Below, piece after piece: positions 8,886-17,285 of a stretch of 64,000 nucleotides of DNA. Position 1 is the first letter of the stretch, and each line of letters opens with the position of its first letter. Position numbers and translations under genes: made by a program. Below the pieces are notes generated by a model, which made no database searches, was not told the DNA's origin, and worked only from the letters and a program-made list of their open reading frames with translations. The DNA lies in assembly GCF_001426245.1 (NCBI RefSeq), contig NZ_LMCM01000011.1:62001-126000 (forward strand). Direction: 5' to 3'. The stretch comes from Phycicoccus sp. Root101 (GTDB taxonomy: Bacteria > Actinomycetota > Actinomycetes > Actinomycetales > Dermatophilaceae).

Positions 8886-9660
8886 CGTCCGTACCGCGCG
8901 GGTCGCCCTCCTCCCCACCGACAGCCACCCGGGAGGAGGGGCCCGCCTGGAGCTGCGCGGCGGCCTCGTCTCCCCGCGGGTCGTGCGGCAGGGGGCGGCG
9001 AGCGCCGAGGTGGCCCTCATCGCCACGACCGCGACTCTGCTCGGGGGCGACGAGCTGCGCCTGGCCGTCGAGGTCGGGCCCGGCCTGCGCCTCGACCTGC
9101 GCGACGTCGCAGGCACCGTGGCGTACCACGGGCGGGGGCTGCGGTGCCTCGTCGCGGTGTCGCTGACCGTCCACCCGGGTGCCGTCCTCGTCTGGGCCGG
9201 CGAACCGCTCGTCGTGTGCGACGGGGCGGAGGTCGTGCGCACCCTGGACGTCGACGTGGCCGAGACGGGCCGGTTGCTGCTGCGCGACCGCGTCGCCCTG
9301 GGCCGCAGCGGCCAGGTCGGTGGCGACCTCACCTGCCGGACGACCATGGCGTATGCCGCGCGGCCGGCCCTCGTCGAGGAGCTCACCCTCGGCGGCACGT
9401 CGACCGTGGGTGGCGTCGGCGTCCTCGGAGGTGCCCGCGTCGTCGACTCCGTCACCGCCCTCGGCTGGCGTCCCGACACGGGGGTGACGCCGCCGGCGGA
9501 CCCGGCTCCGCGCCATACCGAGGGCGCCCCGGGGGCGCGTGCCACCGTGTTCAGGCTGCACGAACCTGGTGTGCTGGCGCGCCGGCTGGTGACCGACGCG
9601 CACGACTCGGACCTGCCCGGGACCTGGGCACGATGGGCCGCCCAACTCCCGTCCCTTTGA
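8863..9660 (+). CDS. ureD: urease accessory protein UreD (UreH)
   Basis: UreD (265 residues) is the scaffold that binds apo-urease and passes nickel from the UreFG complex. Family features seen are [13 protein letters not shown] near the start, GTVAYHGRG, the [14 protein letters not shown] block, and [15 protein letters not shown]. Actinobacterial UreD is divergent, so the match rests on these and on the operon position. The start is GTG at 8863, or 8869 six bases later; both lie inside ureG. It is the last gene of the urease accessory set, and a separate promoter follows. Confidence 0.9.
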   Translation: MRVPTRTDVRTARVALLPTDSHPGGGARLELRGGLVSPRVVRQGAASAEVALIATTATLLGGDELRLAVEVGPGLRLDLRDVAGTVAYHGRGLRCLVAVSLTVHPGAVLVWAGEPLVVCDGAEVVRTLDVDVAETGRLLLRDRVALGRSGQVGGDLTCRTTMAYAARPALVEELTLGGTSTVGGVGVLGGARVVDSVTALGWRPDTGVTPPADPAPRHTEGAPGARATVFRLHEPGVLARRLVTDAHDSDLPGTWARWAAQLPSL

Positions 9661-9686
9661 CGGAGGAGACGTGCTGCGGCCCGGCG

Positions 9687-9692
9687 TAGCGT
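9687..9692 (+). promoter_or_regulatory. -10 element upstream of the Ni-binding protein gene
   Basis: TAGCGT placed to give a transcript start near 9699 and a leader of about 25 nt containing the GGAGGG ribosome site (9710-9715). The small gene can therefore be expressed separately from the urease operon. Confidence 0.45.
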
Positions 9693-9723
9693 GGCGAGAC
9701 CACCACACGGAGGGAGCGTCACC

Positions 9724-9972
9724 ATGGCCCAGTTCATGGATGTCCACACCAACATGCCGGGGGTCACCGCCGAGGCGTTGTACGAGGCGCACCAGGCAGA
9801 CCTCGCGATCCAGGGCGACGAGTCCGTGGACTTCAAGCAGGCCTGGGCAGATCCCGTGACCGGTCACGTGTTCTGCCTGTCGGAGGGGCCGGACCGCGAG
9901 GCGATCCAGCGCGTCCACGAGCGCGCCGGCCACCCCTACGACGAGATCCACGAGATCACCGTCACCGCCTGA
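9724..9972 (+). CDS. DUF4242 (SCO4226-type) nickel-binding protein
   Basis: The 82-residue protein has the ferredoxin-like DUF4242 pattern: MDVHTNMPGVTAEALYEAHQ at the N-terminus, a central VDFKQAWADPVTGHVFCLSEGP, and AIQRVHERAGHPYDEIHEIT at the end. The Streptomyces coelicolor homologue SCO4226 is known as a nickel-binding protein, with histidine-rich surface positions matching those seen here. Its position 63 bp after the last urease gene fits a role in nickel storage or buffering for urease. It starts at ATG 9724 with GGAGGG upstream. Confidence 0.85.
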   Translation: MAQFMDVHTNMPGVTAEALYEAHQADLAIQGDESVDFKQAWADPVTGHVFCLSEGPDREAIQRVHERAGHPYDEIHEITVTA

Positions 9973-9977
9973 GCACG

Positions 9978-10012
9978 GGCGCCGGGGGCGGCGCCTCCAT
10001 AACGGCGTGTTA
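9978..10012 (+). terminator. Probable terminator after the Ni-binding gene
   Basis: GGCGCC arms (9978-9983 and 9990-9995) close on a GGGGGC loop just after the stop codon, followed by a second small palindrome around 10000-10012. No T-tract follows, as is common in actinobacteria. Confidence 0.45.
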
Positions 10013-10033
10013 CCCGTCTCAAAAGCAGGGTGG

Positions 10034-10052
10034 GCAGGTTGCCCTTACCTGA
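10034..10052. promoter_or_regulatory. Candidate DtxR/IdeR iron box upstream of korA
   Basis: The 19 bases GCAGGTTGCCCTTACCTGA match the IdeR consensus at 14 of 19 positions, and the AGGT/ACCT half-sites have the correct spacing. A TACGAT hexamer (10060-10065) lies just downstream and could be the -10, so a bound regulator would cover the -35 region. Confidence 0.45.
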
Positions 10053-10166
10053 CCGGACGTACGATGGATTCACAGGCTGCGCTCAGCGTCGTCCGTGAGC
10101 CCAGCGGCACCGGACGCGCCGCGGCGACAGTCTCCAGAACTGTTCGTCCACGACCGTCAGGACCGC

Positions 10167-12089
10167 ATGAGCAGCAAGACCGTCCAGAAGCTGGACCGCG
10201 TCGTCATCCGCTTCGCCGGGGACTCCGGCGACGGCATGCAGCTGACCGGTGACCGCTTCACGTCCGAGACCGCCGCCCTGGGCAACGACCTGTCCACGCT
10301 GCCCAACTTCCCCGCCGAGATCCGGGCGCCCCAGGGGACCCTCCCGGGTGTCTCGAGCTTCCAGCTGCACTTCGCCGACCACGACGTGCTCACCCCCGGC
10401 GACGCCCCCGACGTCCTCGTCGCGATGAACCCGGCGGCCCTCAAGGCCAACCTGCGCGACCTGCCGCGCGGGGCGACGATCATCGCCAACACCGACGAGT
10501 TCTCCAAGCGCAACCTCGGCAAGGTCGGCTACACGACCAACCCGCTCGAGGACGGCTCGCTCGACTCGTGGCACCTGCACCCGGTGGCGCTGACCTCGAT
10601 CACCGTCGAGGCGCTGGCCGAGTTCGACAGCCTGTCCCGCAAGGACAAGGAGCGGGCGAAGAACATGTTCGCGCTCGGGCTGCTGTCCTGGATGTACCAC
10701 CGTCCCACCAGCGGCACCGAGAACTTCCTGACGAAGAAGTTCGGCGCGAAGCCCGACATCCTCGCCGCCAACCTCGCCGCCCTCAAGGCCGGAGTCAACT
10801 ACGGCGAGACGACCGAGGACTTCGCGGTCTCCTACGAGATCGCCCCTGCGCCGATGGCGGCGGGCACCTACCGGAACATCACCGGGAACGTCGCGCTGGC
10901 CTACGGCCTGGTGACCGCCTCCCACCGCGCGAAGGTGCCGCTGCTGCTCGGGTCGTACCCGATCACCCCTGCCTCCGACATCCTGCACACGCTCTCGGGG
11001 CTCAAGCGGTACGGCGTGACCACGCTGCAGGCCGAGGACGAGATCGCCGGGATCGGTGCGGCACTGGGGGCTTCCTTCGGCGGTGCGATCGGCGTGACGA
11101 CGACCTCCGGCCCGGGTGTCGCCCTGAAGTCCGAGACCATCGGCCTCGCCGTCTCCCTCGAGCTCCCGCTCGTCATCGTCGACGTCCAGCGCGGAGGGCC
11201 CTCGACCGGCCTGCCCACCAAGACCGAGCAGTCCGACCTGCTGCAGGCGATGTTCGGCCGCAACGGCGAGTCGCCGGTGCCGATCATCGCGCCGCAGTCG
11301 CCGGCAGACTGCTTCGACGCGGCCCTCGAGGCGGTCCGGATCGCCACGGCCTACCGGACCCCTGTGTTCATCCTCTCCGACGGCTACCTCGCCAACGGCT
11401 CCGAGCCGTGGTCGCTCCCGAAGGTCGCCGAGCTGCCCGACCTCACCGTCGAGTTCGCCTCCGAGCCGAACGCCACCGACGAGAAGGGTGAGCCGGTCTT
11501 CCACCCGTTCCTGCGCGACCCGGCCACCCTGGCCCGCCCGTGGGCGGTCCCCGGCACGGCTGGACTGGAGCACCGCATCGGCGGCATCGAGAAGGCCGAC
11601 GTCACCGGCAACATCTCCTACGACCCCGACAACCACGACCTGATGACCCGGCTGCGCGCGGGCAAGATCGAGCGGATCGCCGACACCATCGGGGACCTCG
11701 AGGTCGACGACCCGAGCGGCGAGGCGTCGGTCCTCGTCCTCGGCTGGGGATCGACCTACGGCCCGATCGCCGCGGCGGTGCGCAGCGTGCGCAACACCGG
11801 TGCGAAGGTCGCCCGGGCTCACCTGCGCCACCTGAACCCGTTCCCCGCCAACACCGGTGAGGTCCTGCGTCGCTACGACCGGGTCCTCGTCCCCGAGATG
11901 AACATGGGCCAGCTCGCGATGCTGCTGCGGGCCAAGTACCTCGTCGACGTGCACTCGTTCACCCAGGTGCGCGGACTGCCGTTCACCACGGTCGAGCTCG
12001 CCGACGCCATCGTCGGCCTCGGCACGGACGGCGACCCGACCGCCGACACCGCCCACGAGACCGTCACCAGCCACGGAGGCCCCGCATGA
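10167..12089 (+). CDS. korA: 2-oxoglutarate:ferredoxin oxidoreductase, alpha (gamma-alpha fusion) subunit
   Basis: KorA (640 residues) with KorB oxidatively decarboxylates 2-oxoglutarate to succinyl-CoA, reducing ferredoxin. The N-terminal gamma domain starts with RVVIRFAGDSGDGMQLTG. The alpha domain follows, with LGSYPITPASDILHTL near 265 and TSGPGVALKSETIGLA near 325. The order gamma-alpha is that of the oxygen-tolerant actinobacterial and archaeal enzymes, such as the Mycobacterium tuberculosis KorAB pair. I use the ATG at 10167, where homologues begin; a GTG at 10095 in the same frame would add 24 residues. Its end overlaps korB by 4 nt (ATGA). An iron-box-like site lies upstream. Confidence 0.93.
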   Translation: MSSKTVQKLDRVVIRFAGDSGDGMQLTGDRFTSETAALGNDLSTLPNFPAEIRAPQGTLPGVSSFQLHFADHDVLTPGDAPDVLVAMNPAALKANLRDLPRGATIIANTDEFSKRNLGKVGYTTNPLEDGSLDSWHLHPVALTSITVEALAEFDSLSRKDKERAKNMFALGLLSWMYHRPTSGTENFLTKKFGAKPDILAANLAALKAGVNYGETTEDFAVSYEIAPAPMAAGTYRNITGNVALAYGLVTASHRAKVPLLLGSYPITPASDILHTLSGLKRYGVTTLQAEDEIAGIGAALGASFGGAIGVTTTSGPGVALKSETIGLAVSLELPLVIVDVQRGGPSTGLPTKTEQSDLLQAMFGRNGESPVPIIAPQSPADCFDAALEAVRIATAYRTPVFILSDGYLANGSEPWSLPKVAELPDLTVEFASEPNATDEKGEPVFHPFLRDPATLARPWAVPGTAGLEHRIGGIEKADVTGNISYDPDNHDLMTRLRAGKIERIADTIGDLEVDDPSGEASVLVLGWGSTYGPIAAAVRSVRNTGAKVARAHLRHLNPFPANTGEVLRRYDRVLVPEMNMGQLAMLLRAKYLVDVHSFTQVRGLPFTTVELADAIVGLGTDGDPTADTAHETVTSHGGPA

Positions 12090-13183
12090 GCACCGAACTC
12101 GGGATGCCGTCGCTCGGCGTCCCCCACGGCACCGCCGGGGTCCCGCGACTCGGCGAGGACGCGACGCCCCAGACGAAGAAGGAGTTCACCTCCGACCAGG
12201 AGGTGCGCTGGTGCCCCGGCTGCGGCGACTACGCCATCCTCGCGTCGGTCCAGGGCTTCCTGCCCGAGCTCGGCCTCAAGCGCGAGAACATCGTCTTCGT
12301 CTCGGGCATCGGCTGCTCGTCGCGATTCCCCTACTACCTCGACACCTACGGCATGCACTCGATCCACGGGCGTGCGCCGGCGATCGCGACCGGCCTCGCG
12401 ACCAGTCGCGCGGACCTGTCGGTCTGGGTCGTCACCGGTGACGGTGACGCCCTGTCGATCGGCGGCAACCACCTGATCCACGCGCTGCGCCGCAACGTGA
12501 ACATGACGATCCTGTTGTTCAACAACCAGATCTACGGCCTCACCAAGGGCCAGTACTCACCCACCTCCGAGGTCGGCAAGGTCACGAAGTCGACGCCGAT
12601 GGGTTCGGTGGACCACCCGTTCAACCCGGTCTCGCTGGCACTGGGTGCCGAGGCGACCTTCGTCGCGCGCACCATGGACTCCGACCGCAAGCACCTCACC
12701 GGCATCCTCAAGGCCGCCGCCGCGCACCGCGGGACCTCGCTGGTGGAGATCTACCAGAACTGCCCGATCTTCAACGACGGCGCGTTCGACCTCATCAAGG
12801 ACCGCAGCCAGCAGGAGGCGCGGATCGTGCACCTCACCGACGGCGAGCGCGTGCAGGTCGGCCCGGAGGACGACCGACAGGTGCTCGTGCGCGCGGCCGG
12901 CGGTGCGATGGAGTTCGTGCCCGCCTCCGAGGTCGGCGAGCGAGAGGTCGTCGTCCACGACGCGACCGCGGGCGACCCGACGCAGGCCTTCGCGCTGTCG
13001 CGGCTGGACTCCCCGCAGATGACGCACGTGCCGATGGGGATCTTCCGCAACGTCGTCCGCCCGACCTACGACGACCTCGTGCGTGCTCAGGTCGACGCCG
13101 CTGTCGACACCGGCGGTGGCCCGGCCACCGACGAGGACCTCGATGCGCTGATCCACGGACGCGACACCTGGACCGTGGCCTGA
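12086..13183 (+). CDS. korB: 2-oxoglutarate:ferredoxin oxidoreductase, beta subunit
   Basis: KorB (365 residues) binds thiamine diphosphate and a [4Fe-4S] cluster. WCPGCGDYAILASVQ supplies two cluster cysteines, and GIGCSSRFPYYLDTYGMHSI is the conserved substrate-side loop. VTGDGDALSIGGNHLIHALR followed by LLFNNQIYGLTKGQ is the TPP/Mg motif. A C-terminal cysteine in IYQNCPIFNDGAF completes the ligand set. The segment after about residue 250 is the extra tail usual in this subfamily. It is coupled to korA through ATGA, and its stop overlaps the presumed CTG start of the next gene (CTGA). Confidence 0.95.
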   Translation: MSTELGMPSLGVPHGTAGVPRLGEDATPQTKKEFTSDQEVRWCPGCGDYAILASVQGFLPELGLKRENIVFVSGIGCSSRFPYYLDTYGMHSIHGRAPAIATGLATSRADLSVWVVTGDGDALSIGGNHLIHALRRNVNMTILLFNNQIYGLTKGQYSPTSEVGKVTKSTPMGSVDHPFNPVSLALGAEATFVARTMDSDRKHLTGILKAAAAHRGTSLVEIYQNCPIFNDGAFDLIKDRSQQEARIVHLTDGERVQVGPEDDRQVLVRAAGGAMEFVPASEVGEREVVVHDATAGDPTQAFALSRLDSPQMTHVPMGIFRNVVRPTYDDLVRAQVDAAVDTGGGPATDEDLDALIHGRDTWTVA

Positions 13184-14127
13184 GCGCCGGCGGCCCGGCT
13201 CCCCTGACCGGCCACGAGGAGACCCGTCGCGGGTCGCTCCAGGGACTCCTCGCCTACGGCATCTGGGGGGTCTTCCCGCTCTACTTCGCCGCGCTGAAAC
13301 CCGCCGGGGCGTGGGAGATCCTCGCCCACCGGATCCTCTGGACGCTGCTGCTCTGCGCCGTCATCCTGCTCCTGCGCCGCGACCTCGCGTGGGCCCGCCA
13401 GCTGTGGCAGCGGCCACGCCTCGGCATGGGCGTCACCGTGGCCGCCCTCCTCATCGCCGTCAACTGGGTCGTGTACGTCGCAGCGGTGCTGGGTGGGCGC
13501 ACCACCGAGGCGGCACTGGGCTACTTCCTCAACCCCATCGTCACCGTGGCCCTCGGGGTGTTCGTCCTGCGGGAGCGGCTGCGCCCGTTGCAGTGGGTGG
13601 CCGTCGCCATCGGCGCCCTCGCGTTCGTCTACCTGTCCGTCGCCGCCGGTTCGGTGCCCGTCATCGCGATCACCCTGGCGATGTCGTTCGGGCTCTACGG
13701 CCTGGTCAAGAAGAAGGTGGGCGTCTCCCTCCAGGCGATGCACTCGCTCACCGCCGAGACCGCGGTCCTCGCTCCCGTCGCGGCGGTCATGCTCGTGGTC
13801 CTCACCGTGCGGGGCGAGACCACGTTCACCACCGAGGGGGCGCTCCACACCGCGCTGCTCGTGGCTGCCGGTGCCGCGACCGCCCTGCCGCTGCTGCTGT
13901 TCGCCGGAGCCGCCCGCCGGGTGCCGTTGGTGACGATCGGGCTGCTGCAGTTCATCACCCCGGTGCTCCAGCTGCTGTGCGGCGTGCTGCTCCTGCACGA
14001 ACACATGTCGACGAGCCGGTGGATCGGGTTCGCGATCGTGTGGGTGGCTCTCGCCGTGCTCACCGTGGACTCGCTGCGCCATCTCCCCGGGCGCTCGCGC
14101 GCCCCCGTCGCGCAGCTCGCACCGTAG
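13180..14127 (+). CDS. RarD/EamA family transporter (apparent CTG start)
   Basis: This is a ten-helix drug/metabolite transporter of the RarD subgroup (315 residues if started at 13180). LQGLLAYGIWGVFPLYFAAL is the typical first helix, followed by AWEILAHRILWT; NWVVYVAAV and EAALGYFLNPIVTVALG are the RarD signature in the middle. The substrate is not known. The first ATG in frame (13426) would remove the first two helices, and no ATG, GTG or TTG exists before it in this frame. A CTG at 13180 overlaps the korB TGA (CTGA), giving a coupled start exactly where homologues begin. I see no sign of a frameshift. Confidence 0.8.
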   Translation: MSAGGPAPLTGHEETRRGSLQGLLAYGIWGVFPLYFAALKPAGAWEILAHRILWTLLLCAVILLLRRDLAWARQLWQRPRLGMGVTVAALLIAVNWVVYVAAVLGGRTTEAALGYFLNPIVTVALGVFVLRERLRPLQWVAVAIGALAFVYLSVAAGSVPVIAITLAMSFGLYGLVKKKVGVSLQAMHSLTAETAVLAPVAAVMLVVLTVRGETTFTTEGALHTALLVAAGAATALPLLLFAGAARRVPLVTIGLLQFITPVLQLLCGVLLLHEHMSTSRWIGFAIVWVALAVLTVDSLRHLPGRSRAPVAQLAP

Positions 14128-14192
14128 GGCGCGGCGGGGCCGAGGAGCGGAGGCGATTAACGGCATACCCGGCTTGCGTTAATCGGAGTAGA

Positions 14193-14211
14193 TAAGGTTA
14201 GGCTCTCCTAA
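14193..14211. promoter_or_regulatory. DtxR/IdeR iron box of the siderophore uptake operon
   Basis: TAAGGTTAGGCTCTCCTAA matches the IdeR/DtxR consensus at 16 of 19 positions. It ends two bases before the ATG at 14213 and contains a TAGGCT hexamer (14199-14204) that can serve as the -10. Iron-loaded repressor would therefore cover both the -10 and the transcription start. Confidence 0.85.
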
Positions 14212-14212
14212 C

Positions 14213-15241
14213 ATGAGACCACTTCGCCTCGTGGCCGCCTCCGCAGCGGCTCTCCTCGCCCTCTCCGTCGCTGCGTGCAGCACCGGCTCCACCGACACGG
14301 CCGCTCCCACCTCCGCCGGCGCGGACCCGAACGCGTTCCCCGTCACCATCAACCACGTCCACGGGTCGACGACCATCGAGAAGGCGCCCACGCGCGTGGC
14401 CACCCTCGGCTGGTCCGACCAGGACTTCGCGCTCGCCCTCGGCGTGGCCCCCGTGGGGGCCGTGAAGATCACGTGGGGTGGCAACGCCCAGGGCTCGACG
14501 CCTTGGTATGACGCGAAGCTCGCCGAGGTGGGCGCGGCACAACCCACGCGGTACAGCGACGCCGACGGCGCGCCCGTCGAGGAGATCGCCAAGCTGGCCC
14601 CCGACCTGATCCTCGTGACGAACTCCGGGATCACGAAGGAGGAGTACGCGAAGCTGTCGAAGATCGCCCCCGTGGTCGCCTACCCGGGAGCCGCCTGGGG
14701 CACCTCGTGGCAGACCTCGCTCGACCTGGTGGCCAAGGCCCTCGGCCGCACCTCGCAGGCCGCGACCCTCGCGCAGCAGACCGAGGCGTCGATCGCCGCC
14801 GCAGCGACGAAGTACCCGCAGACTCGGGGCAAGACCTTCATCTTCGGCTCGCTGACCCCCACCGACACCTCGTCCATCAGCTACTACACGCCGCTGGACA
14901 ACCGGCCGCGGCTGCTCGTCGACCTCGGCATGGTGAACGCCCCGGTGGTCGAGCGGCTCAGCAAGGGCAGCACGGAGTTCTTCAGGACGATCTCGTCCGA
15001 ACAGGCCGCCACCCTCGACGCCGACGTGTTCGTCACCTACACCGAGGGCGCCGGCGAGATGGAGAAGTACCTGAAGGACCCGCTGCTGCGGCAGATCCCG
15101 GCCTTCGCGTCCGGTGGCTGGGTCGACGCGTCCGACAAGACCGACTCGCTCGGCCTCTCGGCGCCCTCACCGCTGGCCATCCCGTGGGCGATGGAGAAGT
15201 TCGTCCCGCTCGTCGCCGCCGCGGTCGACCGCGCCGCCTGA
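14213..15241 (+). CDS. Ferric-siderophore ABC transporter, substrate-binding lipoprotein
   Basis: The 342-residue protein is a FecB/FepB-type periplasmic-binding-like lipoprotein. The signal peptide ends in LSVAAC, giving lipidated Cys22. The mature part contains TIEKAPTRVATLGWSDQDFALALG, the two-lobed helical-backbone pattern, and LAPDLILVTNSGITKEEYAKLSKIAP typical of iron-siderophore binders. It captures the ferric complex outside the membrane and hands it to the permease pair that follows. The ATG lies directly behind the iron box with no Shine-Dalgarno, so the mRNA is probably leaderless or nearly so. The next gene begins 2 nt after its stop. Confidence 0.93.
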   Translation: MRPLRLVAASAAALLALSVAACSTGSTDTAAPTSAGADPNAFPVTINHVHGSTTIEKAPTRVATLGWSDQDFALALGVAPVGAVKITWGGNAQGSTPWYDAKLAEVGAAQPTRYSDADGAPVEEIAKLAPDLILVTNSGITKEEYAKLSKIAPVVAYPGAAWGTSWQTSLDLVAKALGRTSQAATLAQQTEASIAAAATKYPQTRGKTFIFGSLTPTDTSSISYYTPLDNRPRLLVDLGMVNAPVVERLSKGSTEFFRTISSEQAATLDADVFVTYTEGAGEMEKYLKDPLLRQIPAFASGGWVDASDKTDSLGLSAPSPLAIPWAMEKFVPLVAAAVDRAA

Positions 15242-15243
15242 CG

Positions 15244-16266
15244 ATGACCACGCTGGTGACACCGACGACCGGTCGTCGACGTCCAGCCACGGCGACCACT
15301 GCCCTCGTGGCCATGGTCGCCGTGGGGGCGGCCCTGTCGCTCACGGTGGGCTCCCGCGCCATACCGGTGCACGAGGTGTGGGCGGCCCTGACGGCCCACG
15401 ACCCCGCGAACGCCGACCAGGCGGTCGTCGCCGCCCGCCTCGCCCGCACCGTCGTCGGGCTCCTCGCCGGGGGTGCCCTCGGGCTCGCCGGGGCGACCAT
15501 GCAGGGGCTGACCCGCAACCCGCTGGCCGATCCCGGACTGCTCGGTGTCAACGCCGGAGCCGCGCTCGCGATGGTGCTGGCGATCTCCGTCCTCGGGGTC
15601 ACGGGGCTGGGCGGGTACCTGGGGTTCGCGTTCCTCGGGGCGGCCGTCGCGGCGGTCACGGTCCACGCGATCGCCGGGCTCGGCCACGGCGGCGCCACCC
15701 CGGTGAAGCTCGCGGTGGCCGGGGCCGCGCTCACCGCCGGGCTGTCCAGCTGGACCACCGCCCTGCTGCTCACCGACCGGCAGACCCTCGACACCTTCCG
15801 CTTCTGGCAGGTCGGCACGGTGGGCGGGCGGGCCCTGGACGTCGTGTGGCCCGTGCTCCCCTTCCTGGCCGTGGGTGCCGTCCTGGCCCTGGTGGGGGGC
15901 CGGTTGCTCAACGTCCTCGCCCTCGGCGACGACCTCGCCCGCGGCCTGGGTCGCCGGGCCGGTCTGGACCGGGTCGTCGCCGGACTCGCCATCGTCCTGC
16001 TGTGCGGTGGTTCGACCGCGCTCGCCGGACCGGTCGCGTTCGTGGGCCTGCTCGGTCCGCACCTCGCGCGGATCCTCGTGGGTGCCGACTACGGCCGGGT
16101 CCTGCCCACCAGCCTCGCCCTCGGCGCCACGCTGGTCGTCCTCGCCGACACCGCCGGACGCGTCGTGCTTCCCCCCACCGAGGTGCAGGTCGGCATCATG
16201 ACCGCCGTCGTCGGGGTGCCGGTGTTCCTCGTGCTGGTGCGCCGTGGCCGGATGGGTTCGCTGTGA
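15244..16266 (+). CDS. FecCD-type iron-siderophore ABC permease (first)
   Basis: The 340-residue integral membrane protein belongs to the BtuC/FecCD permease family. Family signatures are RLARTVVGLLAGGALGLAGA followed by MQGLTRNPLADPGLLGVNAG near residues 78-115, and GPVAFVGLLGPHLARILVG near 255, which contacts the ATPase. About nine or ten hydrophobic helices are apparent. It forms a heterodimer with the next gene product. The following GTG overlaps its stop (GTGA at 16263-16266). Confidence 0.93.
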   Translation: MTTLVTPTTGRRRPATATTALVAMVAVGAALSLTVGSRAIPVHEVWAALTAHDPANADQAVVAARLARTVVGLLAGGALGLAGATMQGLTRNPLADPGLLGVNAGAALAMVLAISVLGVTGLGGYLGFAFLGAAVAAVTVHAIAGLGHGGATPVKLAVAGAALTAGLSSWTTALLLTDRQTLDTFRFWQVGTVGGRALDVVWPVLPFLAVGAVLALVGGRLLNVLALGDDLARGLGRRAGLDRVVAGLAIVLLCGGSTALAGPVAFVGLLGPHLARILVGADYGRVLPTSLALGATLVVLADTAGRVVLPPTEVQVGIMTAVVGVPVFLVLVRRGRMGSL

Positions 16267-17285
16267 GCGCCGCTGCGCTCGTCGTCCGGGGCGCGCGACG
16301 GCACACGACCCGTCGTCGCCGCCTCGTGGTGGCGGGGCTGGCGGCCCTGACCGTGGGCACGTTCCTCGTCCGGGTGCTCCTCGGCGACTTCACGGTCACC
16401 GTCGCCGACTTCGTGCGGATCCTCGCCGGCGCACAGATCCCGGGGGCCACCTTCATCGTGCTCGACTCGACCCTGCCCCGGGCCACCCTGGGCGTGCTCG
16501 TCGGCGCCGCCTTCGGGCTCGGCGGGGCGATCTTCCAGACCACGTTGCGCAACCCCCTCGCGAGCCCCGAGGTGATCGGCGTGAGCATGGGCGCGAGCGC
16601 TGCGGCGGTCTTCGCGATCGTCACGCTGGGGTTGTCCGGGCCCGCCGTCTCGGGGTTCGCCGTCGTCGGCGCCCTCGCGGTGTGTGCGGTGATCCGGCTC
16701 GTCGCCGGCGACCACGCGGGATACCGGCTCGTCCTCGTCGGGGTGGGGTCCGCGGCCTTCCTGTCCGCCGTGGTCCAGTACCTCTTCACCCGCGCCGACA
16801 TCTACGACGCCCAGACGGCCCTGGTCTGGCTGACGGGCAGCCTCGCCCCCGCCGACTGGACGCTCATCGGGCAGCTGGGCGCCACCCTGGCCGTGCTGCT
16901 GCCCCTCGTCGCCTGGTGCTCGAGGTCGTTGCGGCTCACCGAGCTCGGCCCCGACACGGCCACCGCCCTGGGCTCCTCCCCCCGGCGGACGGACCTGTTG
17001 CTCGGCCTCGCGGTGCTGCTGGTCGGTGTCGCGGTCGCCGCGGCGGGTCCGGTCTCGTTCGCCGGGTTCCTCGCCGGGCCGATCGCCCGGGCGCTCAACG
17101 CCGGCCGCACATCGCTGCTCGCGGCCGCCCTCACCGGGGCCGCCCTCGTCACGGGTGCCGACCACGTCGGCGCCTACCTCGTCGCCGACACCAACCTGCC
17201 CGTGGGCGTCGTCACCGGCGCCCTCGGTGCGCCCTTCCTCCTGTGGCTGCTCGCCACCGGCCGAACCTCCAGGAGCACCTCATGA
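16263..17285 (+). CDS. FecCD-type iron-siderophore ABC permease (second)
   Basis: This 340-residue FecCD permease is the partner of the preceding one. It shows TLPRATLGVLVGAAFGLGGA, then FQTTLRNPLASPEVIGVSMG (near 95-115), with GPVSFAGFLAGPIARALN in place of the usual GPIGFVGLIVPHLAR coupling helix. That loop lacks the PH pair of the canonical motif. The N-terminus is arginine-rich before the first helix, consistent with a cytoplasmic start. Stop and start overlap with the ATPase gene (ATGA at 17282-17285). Confidence 0.92.
   Translation: MSAAALVVRGARRHTTRRRRLVVAGLAALTVGTFLVRVLLGDFTVTVADFVRILAGAQIPGATFIVLDSTLPRATLGVLVGAAFGLGGAIFQTTLRNPLASPEVIGVSMGASAAAVFAIVTLGLSGPAVSGFAVVGALAVCAVIRLVAGDHAGYRLVLVGVGSAAFLSAVVQYLFTRADIYDAQTALVWLTGSLAPADWTLIGQLGATLAVLLPLVAWCSRSLRLTELGPDTATALGSSPRRTDLLLGLAVLLVGVAVAAAGPVSFAGFLAGPIARALNAGRTSLLAAALTGAALVTGADHVGAYLVADTNLPVGVVTGALGAPFLLWLLATGRTSRSTS

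Noticed and set aside
13426..14127. ATG at 13426 as the start of the RarD-like gene
   Set aside because: It would remove the first two conserved helices (LLAYGIWGVFPLYF), which are clearly coded upstream in the same frame.
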